Below are positions 25,242 through 34,504 of a stretch of DNA of 62,981 bases, piece by piece. The DNA is from an uncultured Fibrobacterota bacterium (GTDB taxonomy: Bacteria > Fibrobacterota > Fibrobacteria > Fibrobacterales > Fibrobacteraceae). Under the pieces are notes generated by a model. That model was given only the letters and a program-made list of their open reading frames with translations. It was not told the origin of the DNA and searched no databases. A program made the position numbers and the translations under genes. The DNA lies in assembly GCA_903876665.1 (NCBI GenBank), contig CAIRAY010000191.1:1-62981 (forward strand). Direction: 5' to 3'. The stretch's first letter is position 1. Each line of letters begins with the position of its first letter.

Positions 25242-26435
25242 ATGGCACGCCATTCCATTTTTGCAATTCTATTCTGCAGCCTGCTTGTGGCTTGTTCCGG
25301 GAGGGACAAGCCCAGCTCCCCTCATGATGGAATCGTTTTGGATTCGGTGGATCAAGCCCTTTTCGAGCAACTTTTTGCGACTCCCACTTCTGCGGAACTA
25401 AGTTCTGCCACCTCCAGGTGGGGCAAAGGTGATTTTTCCGCCCTTGACGCAAAAGTGGTCTTGCGGGATACGTTTTCTGTGGATTCCATTGCTCCCGATT
25501 CCATTTTGCAAAGCGAGATTTGGGTAGTCTCCCATACTTCCGATGGTTTCAAACATTACGGAGCCGTGGTTTTCCCTCTAGGAGTGGCGGACTCATTGCC
25601 CGTGTTGCTCCATTGTCATTGGGGTGATGGCGGGGTGAATGCCGATTCCGATTTCCGCATGATCCTCGGATTCCTTGGTGATTTGAAGGGTCAATTTATC
25701 CATGTTATTCCAAGCTTCCGGTCTGAGAGGCTGGAATACGCTGATTCCGTCTGGGTTTCCGAAGGATCACCTAGCCCATGGAAGGATGACGTGTTGGATG
25801 CATTGCGGCTCGTGGCTGCGGTGGAGTCCCTTTCGGTGGATTCGACCATCCCCCGGATCCAGAATGCCGGCCGGCGGGCCATTGGGTTCTCGCGCGGGGG
25901 CGGGGTGGCCTTGCTTGCGGCCTTGCAGGATTCCCGCTATGACCGGGTGGTGGATTACTTTGGCCCCACGGATTTCTTTGGTGAATTTGCCCAAGATGTT
26001 TTTCTCAAATTGCTGGCGGGGCAAACCATGGACTTGCCTGGTGTCCGTGATCTGGATTCCTCCATCGCCCAGCCACTCCAGGCAGGCACCCTGAGCGTGG
26101 ACTCGGCCCGTCAGGCCTTGTTGGTGCGTTCGCCAGCCCGGTTTGCCAGTCTTTTGCCCCAAGTGATGATCCATCATGGGACATTGGATTCTACGGTACC
26201 CATCTCCCAATCCGACGCCTTGTGGGACGCTCTACAGAAGGACAATCCCACCCATAATTCGGATAGCCGGTACTTCGCTTACCCCGGGGCGGGCCATTCC
26301 CCGCTGGGGATGTTCTCCAAAATCGACAGCACCATCGGATTCCTTTCCTGGAAGCCTGGATTACCCAAGATTCTGCCTAAAAAAGCAGCCTTCCAACGAA
26401 TGCGCATGCCGGGTTTTGATCTTTCGCGGGAATAG
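25242..26435 (+). CDS. Alpha/beta-hydrolase lipoprotein
   Basis: A 397-residue lipoprotein (lipobox LLVAC, Cys18) with an alpha/beta-hydrolase fold of the prolyl-oligopeptidase/dienelactone type. The oxyanion segment is LLHCHWGDGG, the nucleophile elbow GFSRGGG holds the serine, the acid is Asp in HHGTLDSTVP and the histidine is in YPGAGHSPLG. An esterase or peptidase acting at the cell envelope is likely; the substrate cannot be told. Confidence 0.8.
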   Translation: MARHSIFAILFCSLLVACSGRDKPSSPHDGIVLDSVDQALFEQLFATPTSAELSSATSRWGKGDFSALDAKVVLRDTFSVDSIAPDSILQSEIWVVSHTSDGFKHYGAVVFPLGVADSLPVLLHCHWGDGGVNADSDFRMILGFLGDLKGQFIHVIPSFRSERLEYADSVWVSEGSPSPWKDDVLDALRLVAAVESLSVDSTIPRIQNAGRRAIGFSRGGGVALLAALQDSRYDRVVDYFGPTDFFGEFAQDVFLKLLAGQTMDLPGVRDLDSSIAQPLQAGTLSVDSARQALLVRSPARFASLLPQVMIHHGTLDSTVPISQSDALWDALQKDNPTHNSDSRYFAYPGAGHSPLGMFSKIDSTIGFLSWKPGLPKILPKKAAFQRMRMPGFDLSRE

Positions 26436-26448
26436 CTATTTTTGAGCC

Positions 26449-27273
26449 ATGACCATTTTCCGTAGAACACTGAGCCTCCTTCCGCTCCTCTTTTTTGTTG
26501 CCTGCGATTCCGGCAAAGTGGAATTGATTTTTGACACAAAAAAGACGGCGCCTCAGCATTACCGGATCGAATCTCAGATGAAGCTGATCATGCAGTCTGG
26601 TGCTACCCCTGAGGCGGTTTCTTCTACCCTCAAAGCGCAGGTCACTTCGACTCTCGTTGTTGCCTACGACGACGGCTCCGCCCGCTTCCAAATGCTGGTA
26701 GATTCGGTGGCCTACCGCTCGGATCAGCGCTCCGTTGAAGAATGCTTGCACATGGAGCGTTATCTTTCCCAGCAGAATTTTCAGTTTAAAATGAAATCCA
26801 ATGGAGATATGCAGGATCTCCGAATGGATGGGTACGTGCCCGAATTGGAGAGTTCAGATATCGATTTACGTCGCCTCCTTTTGAAAATCCAGCCCGTGCT
26901 CCCTGGCACCCCCATTGCCATGGGGGATACATGGGAACGGCAGCAGGTATTGAATGACGAGTCGGGCAAGCAAGCCTTCGCCTACAAATGGTTCCAGGTA
27001 GAGGACGTGTTCTTTCACGATGGAAAGAAGCTCGCAAAATTGCGCATGAATGTCAAATATCGCTTGGATGATTCCACTTCGGTTCAAGAGCATCTTAAAG
27101 CCGATGACTTTATTTTAGGATCTGGCGAGGTTTTGTTCAACGTTACCGATGGCCTGGTGAATGAGGTCTCGCTGGAAATCAGCGGATACCTCAACGTGCT
27201 TGCCCGGGTAAAAAACCAGACGCTTCCTTCCATGCAGGTCCGTCAATTGATTCGCATGCGGAGGCAGCTGTGA
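26449..27273 (+). CDS. Hypothetical lipoprotein
   Basis: A 274-residue lipoprotein with lipobox FVAC (Cys19) followed by Asp, then an all-beta-looking sequence with many alternating hydrophobic strands. No family recognised with certainty; the strand-rich layout recalls lipoproteins of unknown function in which a DTWERQ turn precedes the last third. The stop overlaps the GTG of the next gene by 4 nt. Confidence 0.75.
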   Translation: MTIFRRTLSLLPLLFFVACDSGKVELIFDTKKTAPQHYRIESQMKLIMQSGATPEAVSSTLKAQVTSTLVVAYDDGSARFQMLVDSVAYRSDQRSVEECLHMERYLSQQNFQFKMKSNGDMQDLRMDGYVPELESSDIDLRRLLLKIQPVLPGTPIAMGDTWERQQVLNDESGKQAFAYKWFQVEDVFFHDGKKLAKLRMNVKYRLDDSTSVQEHLKADDFILGSGEVLFNVTDGLVNEVSLEISGYLNVLARVKNQTLPSMQVRQLIRMRRQL

Positions 27274-27977
27274 AAAAATCGCGTGCCATCCTGTTCTTTT
27301 TTGTTTATTCAACGGCTCTATTTGCCTCGACGGCGCTCGAGCGCTTCGAGGGCAAAGTCACCCTTAAGGCTTCGGGGAGTCCCTATTTAGTTACCTCGAG
27401 TCTGGTCCTTTCTTCCCAGGATACCTTGATCATTGAGCCTGGAGTCGAGCTGCTGGTTCAGGGCTATCGTAAGTTATTGCTACGTGGAGTCGTGAAGATC
27501 AAGGGAACGCTGAAGAAGCCTGTTCGCATGGCTTCGGCGGACTCTAATGAAAGTTGGGTTGGGTTGCACATCTCCACCGGCAATAACCCGGTAGAGATCC
27601 AAGGCCTACAAGTAGAAAACGCCTTTCGCAATATAGTCAGTGCCTCCAAAGGGAAGATTTCCCAGAGCCAATTTGTGGGCAACTATTATGGCCTGTGGGT
27701 GGAAAAATCCCCAGAAATGTTCTTGAAGGAGTGCGAGTTTCGCGAAAACCGTTTTGGGGTGTCCGTGGCCGATGGCGTCCTCTCCTTGTCCAAATCCCAA
27801 ATCCACGACAATGTATTCGGAGCCTGGCTCGATCGCGACGCCAGCGTGGTGGGGCAGGGGAACCTGATCCAATCCAACCAGACCGCCGACATCTCGGCTC
27901 CATCCGATTCTACCCGCCAGGGTAACGCCGCGCGATTCCCCAAAGGGACATTGCAGACGGTCGAATCCCAGTTCTGA
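27270..27977 (+). CDS. Secreted right-handed beta-helix protein
   Basis: A 235-residue protein with a signal peptide (about residues 1-20, FFFVYSTALFAS). The body shows beta-helix rungs: LIIEPGVELLVQGYRKLLLRGVV, then VEIQGLQVENAF, ISQSQFVGNYYGLWV, MFLKECEFRENRFGVSV and LSKSQIHDNVFGAWL. Such folds bind or cleave polysaccharides or act as adhesins; no catalytic residues can be assigned. Start GTG 27270 overlaps the preceding stop, so translation is coupled. Confidence 0.75.
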   Translation: MKKSRAILFFFVYSTALFASTALERFEGKVTLKASGSPYLVTSSLVLSSQDTLIIEPGVELLVQGYRKLLLRGVVKIKGTLKKPVRMASADSNESWVGLHISTGNNPVEIQGLQVENAFRNIVSASKGKISQSQFVGNYYGLWVEKSPEMFLKECEFRENRFGVSVADGVLSLSKSQIHDNVFGAWLDRDASVVGQGNLIQSNQTADISAPSDSTRQGNAARFPKGTLQTVESQF

Positions 27978-27992
27978 TCTATATTTGAGGCC

Positions 27993-28892
27993 ATGGAAGA
28001 AGCCTTCCGCAGAGCCATTCGGAAAATGACAGGAAAGAGCCTCCTTCGGCTCTCGGGCCGGCCGGATCGTGGCCTGGTTTTTGGGCATCTGGCCCAAGGC
28101 CTTTCTTCCCCTTGGACCGTCGCTTTGCACGAGCACCTGGAAGCCGCGCAGGTTCCGGGCGAAGGCTTTCTGGGCGAGGGCGAAACCGTTTCCCATAGCC
28201 CCGAGGCCTGGAGGCAGTGCCAAGCCGAATTCCCCGCCCTGGCAGAAGAATTCAAAATCAAGCTGGGTGAATTCCGCGAAAAATGGGTGCAGCGTTTTGC
28301 ACTCGATGTGTTGCAGTCCTCCCTGATGCAGGGGCGCTGGCTCCAGCAGGACGAAGAAGGCTGGTTCTTCAATATGCGGGGCTCCACCCAGGAAGTCAAA
28401 GATTTTTATTACGAGACCGTGCATCTGATGGTGGGCGACGCCGAAAAGCTTGTGGTGATGATGACAAGCCGGGCCTTGCACATCCAGGATCGCATGACCA
28501 CAGTATGGCACAGGGAATCCGTGCAAAGTCCAGCATCTAAGGCCCTGCCTTCCCTCGAAGCGGGTCTTCGCGATCTGGAAGCGAATGCCTTTCGGGGATT
28601 GCGCGAAAATTGCTCCGCTTTAGCCTATCGCAGGTATTCCCAGGCCTTCAAGCCCGCTCGTGGCAAATTGCCCCATTCTCCCTCTCCCGCGAGCGTGGTC
28701 CGCAATATCGGGCGCGTCTGGAATCCAGTAGGAGTCTGGGAAACGGGGTTTCTCGGGTTCCTCCAGGACTACTGCGATTTTATTCAGGGCGTAGTCCAAT
28801 TGATCAATGAATGGTATTTCAGCAAGTGGTCGTTATATTTGCGCGGATATTCCGCAGGTCAGCTCGAACTTTTTAGCGCAAGGCGCAGGTAA
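27993..28892 (+). CDS. Unrecognised protein, first gene of the motor-like unit
   Basis: A 299-residue soluble protein without signal peptide or membrane helix and without a family I recognise. It is helical and rich in Trp, Arg and Glu (EKWVQRFALDVLQSSL, EGWFFNMRGSTQEVKDFYYETVHLM). GAGG lies 5 nt before ATG 27993. Its stop is 2 nt from the MotA/ZorA-like gene, so it is very probably made together with the two motor-like subunits and may be a cytoplasmic regulator or effector of them. Confidence 0.75.
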   Translation: MEEAFRRAIRKMTGKSLLRLSGRPDRGLVFGHLAQGLSSPWTVALHEHLEAAQVPGEGFLGEGETVSHSPEAWRQCQAEFPALAEEFKIKLGEFREKWVQRFALDVLQSSLMQGRWLQQDEEGWFFNMRGSTQEVKDFYYETVHLMVGDAEKLVVMMTSRALHIQDRMTTVWHRESVQSPASKALPSLEAGLRDLEANAFRGLRENCSALAYRRYSQAFKPARGKLPHSPSPASVVRNIGRVWNPVGVWETGFLGFLQDYCDFIQGVVQLINEWYFSKWSLYLRGYSAGQLELFSARRR

Positions 28893-28894
28893 TT

Positions 28895-30535
28895 ATGCAG
28901 AAAAACTCAGTCTACTTCATTGTCGCCAACATTGTTGGCATTGCATTACTGGTCGCAACTTCCGTTCACTTCGGATCTCCGTTGTTCGGATGGCTGATCA
29001 CCGCAGGCATTATCCTCGTATTTGCAAACGGAATGGAGAAGTATCGTCGAGGTTACATGCACTTGGCCGCTGAGGAGGACTTGCTCGCGGAATACAAGAA
29101 GCAGGAACGCCCAGAGCCGATCGGGAAGGGCGTGATCGCCCAACGCATCGAACTGGTCAAGGACATGGCCCGTCGGAGCGTTTCGGTGGATAGCAAAGTT
29201 TTTTCCGACATTCTCTCTGCGAGAGAATCTTCTACGCTTTCCCGTTCGCCTGGTGGCCTGGTAGTGTTGCTGGGCCTTGCGGGCACATTCTATGGTTTGA
29301 TGGTTGCGGTTTCGAGCGCGGGAAATTCGTTGGATGTCAACAATTCCCAGACCACGCTTTCTGCCATCCACGGAATCTTCCAGTCCATGAAGGGAATTTT
29401 TGGCACCAGTTTCTGTGGCCTGATTGGCGCGCTCTTTTTGAATTCGACCCACCAAATCGTTACGGGTCGCAAGCTGGCCTACATGGCCGATGTGGAAGAA
29501 TACACCCAGTTCCAGCTTCTTCCTGCCCATGCACCCAAGGCGGACAACTCCGAAGAGATGCGCCGCAGTGCCCTGGTGGAGCAGCTGTCCCGAGTGGTGA
29601 CCACCATGCAGACCACCATGCAGGCAGAGCTGGGCAAAGCCATTGAATCCTTGTCCTCCAATCTAGAGACGGTAACCAAGTCCTCCTTGGAAAGGGTCGA
29701 GCAGGCCGAAAAGGCTGTTCTCTCCCGCATGGAAGGCATGCAGCAACAGGCCTCTCAGGGGCTAAACCAGGTGATCACGGATTCTTTGAAACGCATCGAA
29801 TCGTCCACGGGTGTTTTGGTGGAGGGCGTGGGCCGTGCAACCGCCGAATCCGTTGCGCGCCAATCGATCCAGAGTCAGGAGCAGTGGAATGCTGCTTTGG
29901 AAACGGTTCGCAAAGCCATGTTGCAAAATGCCGAGCAGGGCAAAGAAGCGATCGATTCCATCCTCACCGTGGGCGGTCGCGTCACCGAACAGGGTAAGGC
30001 TGCATTGGATTCCATGCAGGCCATTGCACATAAAGTCACAGACCAGGCTGATTCGCGCGCCGTTTCCCTTGCGCAGAATGTGGGCACCCAGGTGGAACAG
30101 CTCGCCCGAGACGTGCAGGCGTCCTTTGGCATGCTCGCCGACTCGTCCCGCGAACTGGTGGACTCCCAGCGGGTGTTGCTGGTCGAGATCAGCAAGCGCC
30201 AGGACAGTGAAAAGGAATTGGCCCAAGGCCTGCAAGCAGGCATTGGCGATACCAGCACCCTCATTCGCATCAATCAAAGCGAATTCCAGGCCTCGCTCGA
30301 ACTCTTTAGGCAGGGTGTTGAAGCATTGCTCGAGAAGTTCACCGGTGGTTCCGCCGAGCAGGAGAACCAGCGCACCTTTATCGATCAACTGCATGCCACC
30401 CTCGAAGCATTCAGCGAAAAGGCTTCCGAGGTGCTGGTTGAAAACGCCATGCGCACCCAGGAAATTCTTTTGGATGTCCTCGAGCAGTCCCGCCAAGCCT
30501 CCATTCAGTCCGCGCCTAGGTCGGAGGCGACCTAA
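28895..30535 (+). CDS. MotA/TolQ/ZorA-like proton-channel subunit with long coiled-coil tail
   Basis: A 546-residue inner-membrane protein. Two N-terminal helices (VYFIVANIVGIALLVATSV, LFGWLITAGIILVFANGM), a cytoplasmic segment, then the paired channel helices GGLVVLLGLAGTFYGLMVAV and IFGTSFCGLIGALFLNSTH, the pattern of MotA, ExbB and especially ZorA stators. From residue about 215 to the end it is a long helical tail with heptads and Gln/Ala-rich units (VEQLARDVQASFGMLADSS), as in ZorA. It should form an ion-driven rotary motor with the next gene's product. Stop and next start overlap as TAATG. Confidence 0.8.
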   Translation: MQKNSVYFIVANIVGIALLVATSVHFGSPLFGWLITAGIILVFANGMEKYRRGYMHLAAEEDLLAEYKKQERPEPIGKGVIAQRIELVKDMARRSVSVDSKVFSDILSARESSTLSRSPGGLVVLLGLAGTFYGLMVAVSSAGNSLDVNNSQTTLSAIHGIFQSMKGIFGTSFCGLIGALFLNSTHQIVTGRKLAYMADVEEYTQFQLLPAHAPKADNSEEMRRSALVEQLSRVVTTMQTTMQAELGKAIESLSSNLETVTKSSLERVEQAEKAVLSRMEGMQQQASQGLNQVITDSLKRIESSTGVLVEGVGRATAESVARQSIQSQEQWNAALETVRKAMLQNAEQGKEAIDSILTVGGRVTEQGKAALDSMQAIAHKVTDQADSRAVSLAQNVGTQVEQLARDVQASFGMLADSSRELVDSQRVLLVEISKRQDSEKELAQGLQAGIGDTSTLIRINQSEFQASLELFRQGVEALLEKFTGGSAEQENQRTFIDQLHATLEAFSEKASEVLVENAMRTQEILLDVLEQSRQASIQSAPRSEAT

Positions 30536-31200
30536 TGGCCATCCGCCTGCATCAGCCCGAGGAGGGCGGTTCCTGGATGGGGTTCACCGATCTTTCGGTG
30601 GGCTTGTTTTCCCTATTCATTCTGGCCTTTGTGGCCATGGCCACGCTGAAGTCCGAAAAAGACGTCCAGCTTACCCGCACCGAAAAAGAAGTGGTGGATT
30701 GTCAGGAACAAGTTCGGCGCATCGCCAAGGAACGCAATACGCTCCTTTCCCGCAGCCTTAAAGCCCCCTTGGAAAAGGGCTTGATCGCCTTGGAAGATGG
30801 CAACATCCAAATTCAGGCATCCCTTTTGTTCCCCACGGGAAGTGCCGAGCTGTCTTCGCAGGGTGTCGATGTCTTGCGCCAGATTGGCAAAGGAATGTTG
30901 GATGTACTCGATACTGCCGAAGTAATCATGGTGGCAGGGTTTACGGATGATAGTCCCATCAAATCCGAGAGCTACACCAACTGGGAATTGTCGACCCAGC
31001 GTGCCACCAATGTGGTAAAAACCTTGATTCTACAAGGGTTTCCACCCGAGCGCGTATTTGCTGCGGGTTTTGGCGAGCACCAGCCTAAGCGCCCCAACAA
31101 CAGCCCCGAAAATCGTCAGCTCAACCGTCGCGTAGAAATCGGTGTGGCACCTATTCGCAAATCCGCCATCACCAAGCCCGCGTTTCTGGCACCCCAATGA
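30535..31200 (+). CDS. MotB/ZorB-like OmpA-domain motor subunit
   Basis: A 221-residue partner of the preceding channel protein. A short cytoplasmic start is followed by one membrane helix beginning GFTDLSVGLFSLFILAFV, with Asp19 at its mouth, the position of the proton-carrying aspartate of MotB. A short coiled stretch leads to an OmpA-like peptidoglycan-binding domain (about residues 90-205): LLFPTGSAELSSQG, VAGFTDD, NWELSTQRATNVV and NRQLNRRVEI. The stop overlaps the next start by ATGA. Confidence 0.85.
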   Translation: MAIRLHQPEEGGSWMGFTDLSVGLFSLFILAFVAMATLKSEKDVQLTRTEKEVVDCQEQVRRIAKERNTLLSRSLKAPLEKGLIALEDGNIQIQASLLFPTGSAELSSQGVDVLRQIGKGMLDVLDTAEVIMVAGFTDDSPIKSESYTNWELSTQRATNVVKTLILQGFPPERVFAAGFGEHQPKRPNNSPENRQLNRRVEIGVAPIRKSAITKPAFLAPQ

Positions 31201-31901
31201 GCAAAATTCGCATTGAGGCATTGCGTCAGCGCGTTCTCGATCTGAGACGCGTCTCGACTTTGCCTTGGTGGCGCACGTCTTATGCGGATTTTTTGCTGGA
31301 GCGTGCGGGAGAATATGTCGCCGTTGCCCGCGAACCCGAAGCCGAAGGCGTTCTGGACCGGGTCCAGCGCTGGATTGAGCAACAGGAAGCCCAGCTACGT
31401 ATTCACCATGCAGCAACCGGATCTGCATCCGTTACACACAAAGTCCGGGTTTTTGGACTTGCGCAAATTTCGCAGAAACTTGCCGAGCTCCGCGCCGATC
31501 TGGTGACTCGTCGCCAATTGATTCCAGGCCCCGAGCGCGAAGCCCTGGTCACACGCCTGGACCGCGTAGAGCGTCACTTGCAGGCCAATCGCCTGGACGA
31601 AGCCCACGCCGAGCTCAATACGGTTCGGGTGGCCTGGATCCGCCGCTTGACCCGCTCCTACCGGGCCTGGTCTCCGGTGGCCGTTCCTTCAACGGGTAGC
31701 CGTGTCCTGGGTTCTGCGAATCCGCGCTTGGGATTGGTTCCCACGGGGCCCTACAACAACCGTCGCAATCTGGACGAGCTGGTTACGCTGGTGGGCGAGC
31801 GCGACCCAATCTGGGTCGAGGACTTTGTGGAGCTCTACAACGACCTGATGCAGTACATGGACCGCCTGGGCGACCCGGATAAGAAGAAGCCCCGGAAGTA
31901 G
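31197..31901 (+). CDS. Unrecognised helical protein, last gene of the motor-like unit
   Basis: A 234-residue, arginine-rich soluble protein with long predicted helices (VLDRVQRWIEQQEAQLRI, LVTRLDRVERHLQANRLDEA) and no membrane segment. I do not recognise a family. The ATGA overlap with the OmpA-domain gene implies stoichiometric production with the motor. In Proteobacteria a conserved cluster pairs a ZorA-like protein and an OmpA-type protein with two small DUF proteins; whether this gene corresponds to one of them is an open guess. Confidence 0.7.
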   Translation: MSKIRIEALRQRVLDLRRVSTLPWWRTSYADFLLERAGEYVAVAREPEAEGVLDRVQRWIEQQEAQLRIHHAATGSASVTHKVRVFGLAQISQKLAELRADLVTRRQLIPGPEREALVTRLDRVERHLQANRLDEAHAELNTVRVAWIRRLTRSYRAWSPVAVPSTGSRVLGSANPRLGLVPTGPYNNRRNLDELVTLVGERDPIWVEDFVELYNDLMQYMDRLGDPDKKKPRK

Positions 31902-32073
31902 TGCTGGGAATGACGCCTAAATAACATTCCGTTTTGATGCGCCATTCTATTCCGAAACATCCCCTATTTTATCTATATTTCCCCTGATGATGGCGAAGTC
32001 TTACAATCAAAGCTTGGCGCGGACTTCGCGTCCGTCTAATTCAATTCATAAAAAGCATCCCGTGGGAGGTCTT

Positions 32074-33465
32074 GTGAATACAAGGCTGGTTCTAATCGCG
32101 CTCATTATTCTTTCTTTTGTCCCTATTGTTTTCGCTCAAGGGGAGCAGGTGGATGTTATTTCCATCACGAGCATGGGCACAGAGGAATTCGACCGCAAGA
32201 AGCAAGAAATTGAGCAGATCCTTGCCGATGGAAAATTGAGCGTGACGGATAAGCAAAGTCTTGAGGCCCTGCGTGCGAAAGCGGTTTCTGTTGCCGCCAT
32301 GAACGAGGAATGCCGCAGCTTCGACATCAGTTCGGTTCCCAACGAGCGCTGCAAAACCTTTTACCGGATCGAGCTCCCCGAGTTCGAGGCCGCGTTTGGG
32401 CAAGTGACGAGCAACCTATACCTGAATCGCCTGAGCATGGTGAGCGGGTTGCGCAACCGCATGGATCAAATCAACGCCTGCGTGAGCGCCATGTCGGCCT
32501 TTGTGAATCCAAGTACTCGTTTGCAAAACCTAGTGCAGCCCAAGGTTATTCAAAGCGGGCTTGAGCCGGTGGACAACAGCACGGCCGAATTTTATTATGG
32601 ATTCGAAGTGGGGGTGGATATCCAGAAGCTCCAAAGCATCAAGGAGCTTGCGGACCGTTGGGGCAAGACCTGCGTCAGCGTGGTCAAGCATCCGGTGAAC
32701 AACATCCTTGCCCCGTTTTTTGTGAATTCGGTTGGCGAAAAATTTCGCAAGACTGGCTTTAAGATCGAAGTAGATTCCATGCATCTGCAGCTGAGGAATA
32801 AAGGAGTTTTTGAATATGGATATACACTAAACGAAAAGCGGCTGCTCCGTGGTGAGGTGTCTCCCCTTTTCGAGGGCGGTGGCGTTCATTTCTTAACGGT
32901 GGATGTGGTTCCTGGTGGATTAAGAACCGACATGAAGCTTAAGGCCCTGTCGTCCAAGATGTTCCGTGGTCAGGTTCGGATTCCCCTGAAGGATTCGTCC
33001 GGAGTCAAGGTCTCCTGGAAGGTGGAGCGTACGGACACAACGCAAGCGGTCGTAGAAAGTCCTCCCGTTGCAGAAACGGAATCCGAGCCCCTTGCTGAAG
33101 CAACCCCTGAGTCCAATGCAGATGTCGCTCCTGTGGCTGGGTCTGTTGCCGAGTTCGGGCCATCCGTCCCTGCCGAAGCCATTCCTACCTTGCCGAAATC
33201 CGCAGGAATTTCCACCATGCAAAAGATTGGATGGGTCCTGGTTGGCTCATCTGGGTTCTGTGGCGGTGCAGGTTTCTGGCTGGACGGAAAGGTCAAGAGT
33301 GCTCGAGACGAATGGGACCAGGCCGTCGCCACCCAAAATGCCACGGGTCTCGTGAATTCAGGAGACTCGCTCGACAAGTCTGTGCGCAACCGCAATGCGG
33401 CCTACGGTGCTGGTGTGGGAACCTTTCTGGTTGGGGCCTTAATGATATTCCTGGGAGGGAATTGA
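32074..33465 (+). CDS. Secreted protein with C-terminal membrane helices
   Basis: A 463-residue hypothetical. GTG 32074 is preferred: GGGAGG lies 7 nt upstream and a signal peptide follows at once (LVLIALIILSFVPIVFAQG), while ATG 31987 would add 29 charged residues before it. The middle is strand-rich with four cysteines; residues about 345-395 are a Pro/Glu/Val linker (PVAETESEPLAEATPE); the C-terminus has two hydrophobic helices. The linker-plus-helices plan also occurs in the lipoprotein at 47125-48168. No family recognised. Confidence 0.65.
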   Translation: MNTRLVLIALIILSFVPIVFAQGEQVDVISITSMGTEEFDRKKQEIEQILADGKLSVTDKQSLEALRAKAVSVAAMNEECRSFDISSVPNERCKTFYRIELPEFEAAFGQVTSNLYLNRLSMVSGLRNRMDQINACVSAMSAFVNPSTRLQNLVQPKVIQSGLEPVDNSTAEFYYGFEVGVDIQKLQSIKELADRWGKTCVSVVKHPVNNILAPFFVNSVGEKFRKTGFKIEVDSMHLQLRNKGVFEYGYTLNEKRLLRGEVSPLFEGGGVHFLTVDVVPGGLRTDMKLKALSSKMFRGQVRIPLKDSSGVKVSWKVERTDTTQAVVESPPVAETESEPLAEATPESNADVAPVAGSVAEFGPSVPAEAIPTLPKSAGISTMQKIGWVLVGSSGFCGGAGFWLDGKVKSARDEWDQAVATQNATGLVNSGDSLDKSVRNRNAAYGAGVGTFLVGALMIFLGGN

Positions 33466-33467
33466 TC

Positions 33468-34217
33468 ATGAAAAGTTTCATTCGCAATTTTGTGGGCCAG
33501 GGAGTTTGCGTGGGATTGATGGCCCTCGTTTCCTGTACGGACGGGAGTCATCCCGACCCTGTGAGCGTGGTCGCGGGGTGGGGCCTGGTTTCGTCGTCGG
33601 TGGATCCGATTGTTTCGGGATCGTCATCTTCGGTGGATCCAATAATCGCGACATCATCATCGAGCAATGGGACTTCCGTTGCCTCTACAGGGACTCCGGG
33701 CGCTCCGCTTGTATATGGTGGTCAGACATACAAAACAGTGGTGATCGGCACGCAGACTTGGATGGCTGAGAACTTGAATTTCACAACGTCTATGGGCTCG
33801 TGGTGTTATGGCAATGTTGCTTCCAATTGCACCTTTTATGGGCGACTGTATGACTGGGGAAGGGCTATTACTGTATGCCCCAGTGGTTGGCATTTGCCTG
33901 ATACTACGGAGTGGACCATATTGGAAACCGCAGTAGGTGGAACGGCCACGGCAGGAACCAAACTCAAGGCTAACAGCACCTTGTGGAGCATAAATACGGG
34001 TATGGATAATTCCGGATTTTCCGCTTTGCCCGGGGGCCGCTTTTACAGCTCGGCCTTTAACTACCTTGGGAACATCGGCAACTGGTGGACAAGTACGGCC
34101 GACGGATACGGCGCGTGTTTCCGGAGCATTTACGACTCCGGCGTGAATAATGTGGTTCACAATTGCAACTCCACGGCTTACGGGTTCTCGGTGCGTTGCC
34201 TCCAGGACTCAAACTGA
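33468..34217 (+). CDS. FISUMP-domain lipoprotein
   Basis: A 249-residue lipoprotein (lipobox LVSC, Cys23) with a Ser-rich spacer (SSSVDPIVSGSSSS) and a C-terminal FISUMP domain: QTWMAENLNF, YGRLYDWGRA, CPSGWHLPDTTEW, SGFSALPGGR, WWTSTA and GFSVRCLQDSN. It is a paralogue of the DGR target's last domain, but the DNA does not match the template repeat, so it is not a present-day VR. GGGAGG precedes ATG 33468, and the upstream gene ends 2 nt before it. Confidence 0.85.
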   Translation: MKSFIRNFVGQGVCVGLMALVSCTDGSHPDPVSVVAGWGLVSSSVDPIVSGSSSSVDPIIATSSSSNGTSVASTGTPGAPLVYGGQTYKTVVIGTQTWMAENLNFTTSMGSWCYGNVASNCTFYGRLYDWGRAITVCPSGWHLPDTTEWTILETAVGGTATAGTKLKANSTLWSINTGMDNSGFSALPGGRFYSSAFNYLGNIGNWWTSTADGYGACFRSIYDSGVNNVVHNCNSTAYGFSVRCLQDSN

Positions 34218-34312
34218 GCCTTCCGCGAAGCGGAGAGCAAGGGGCACTTAGCCACAGGCAAAGTGCGTGTATTTGTATTTGCCCTAGCGCAACAAGGTCA
34301 TGTATTTGTGTT

Positions 34313-34344
34313 CAGCCCAGCCCGTGGGCTGGGTCGGTTTTTTT
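34313..34344 (+). terminator. Terminator after the FISUMP lipoprotein gene
   Basis: CAGCCCA (34313-34319) pairs with TGGGCTG (34325-34331), followed by GGTCGG and seven T. Upstream (34222-34267) lie further small stems, TCCGC with GCGGA and GCACTT with AAGTGC, giving a 3' hairpin series like that behind the DGR target. A palindrome GATCCCCTTTGGGGATGAC related to the dispersed repeats lies at 34380-34398. Confidence 0.7.
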
Positions 34345-34504
34345 GCCCACAAGGGAGTCACAAGGCCATAGGTGAGAGAGATCCCCTTTGGGGATGACAA
34401 GATGGCTAGGGATGACATTTCATTGGGGATGACCCTCAGAGGGCTGTTCCACTCATCACTCAGGAACTCATAACTCATCACTTTCCATTTCCTATATTCC
34501 TCTC

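Noticed and set aside
27993-31901. Naming the motor-like unit as Zorya defence
   Set aside because: ZorA/ZorB-like subunits are clear, but no ZorC, ZorD or ZorE-like effector can be recognised, so only a resemblance is claimed.
33990-34217. Second FISUMP gene as another VR of the same DGR
   Set aside because: The DNA does not match TR at non-A positions; likeness is at protein level only.
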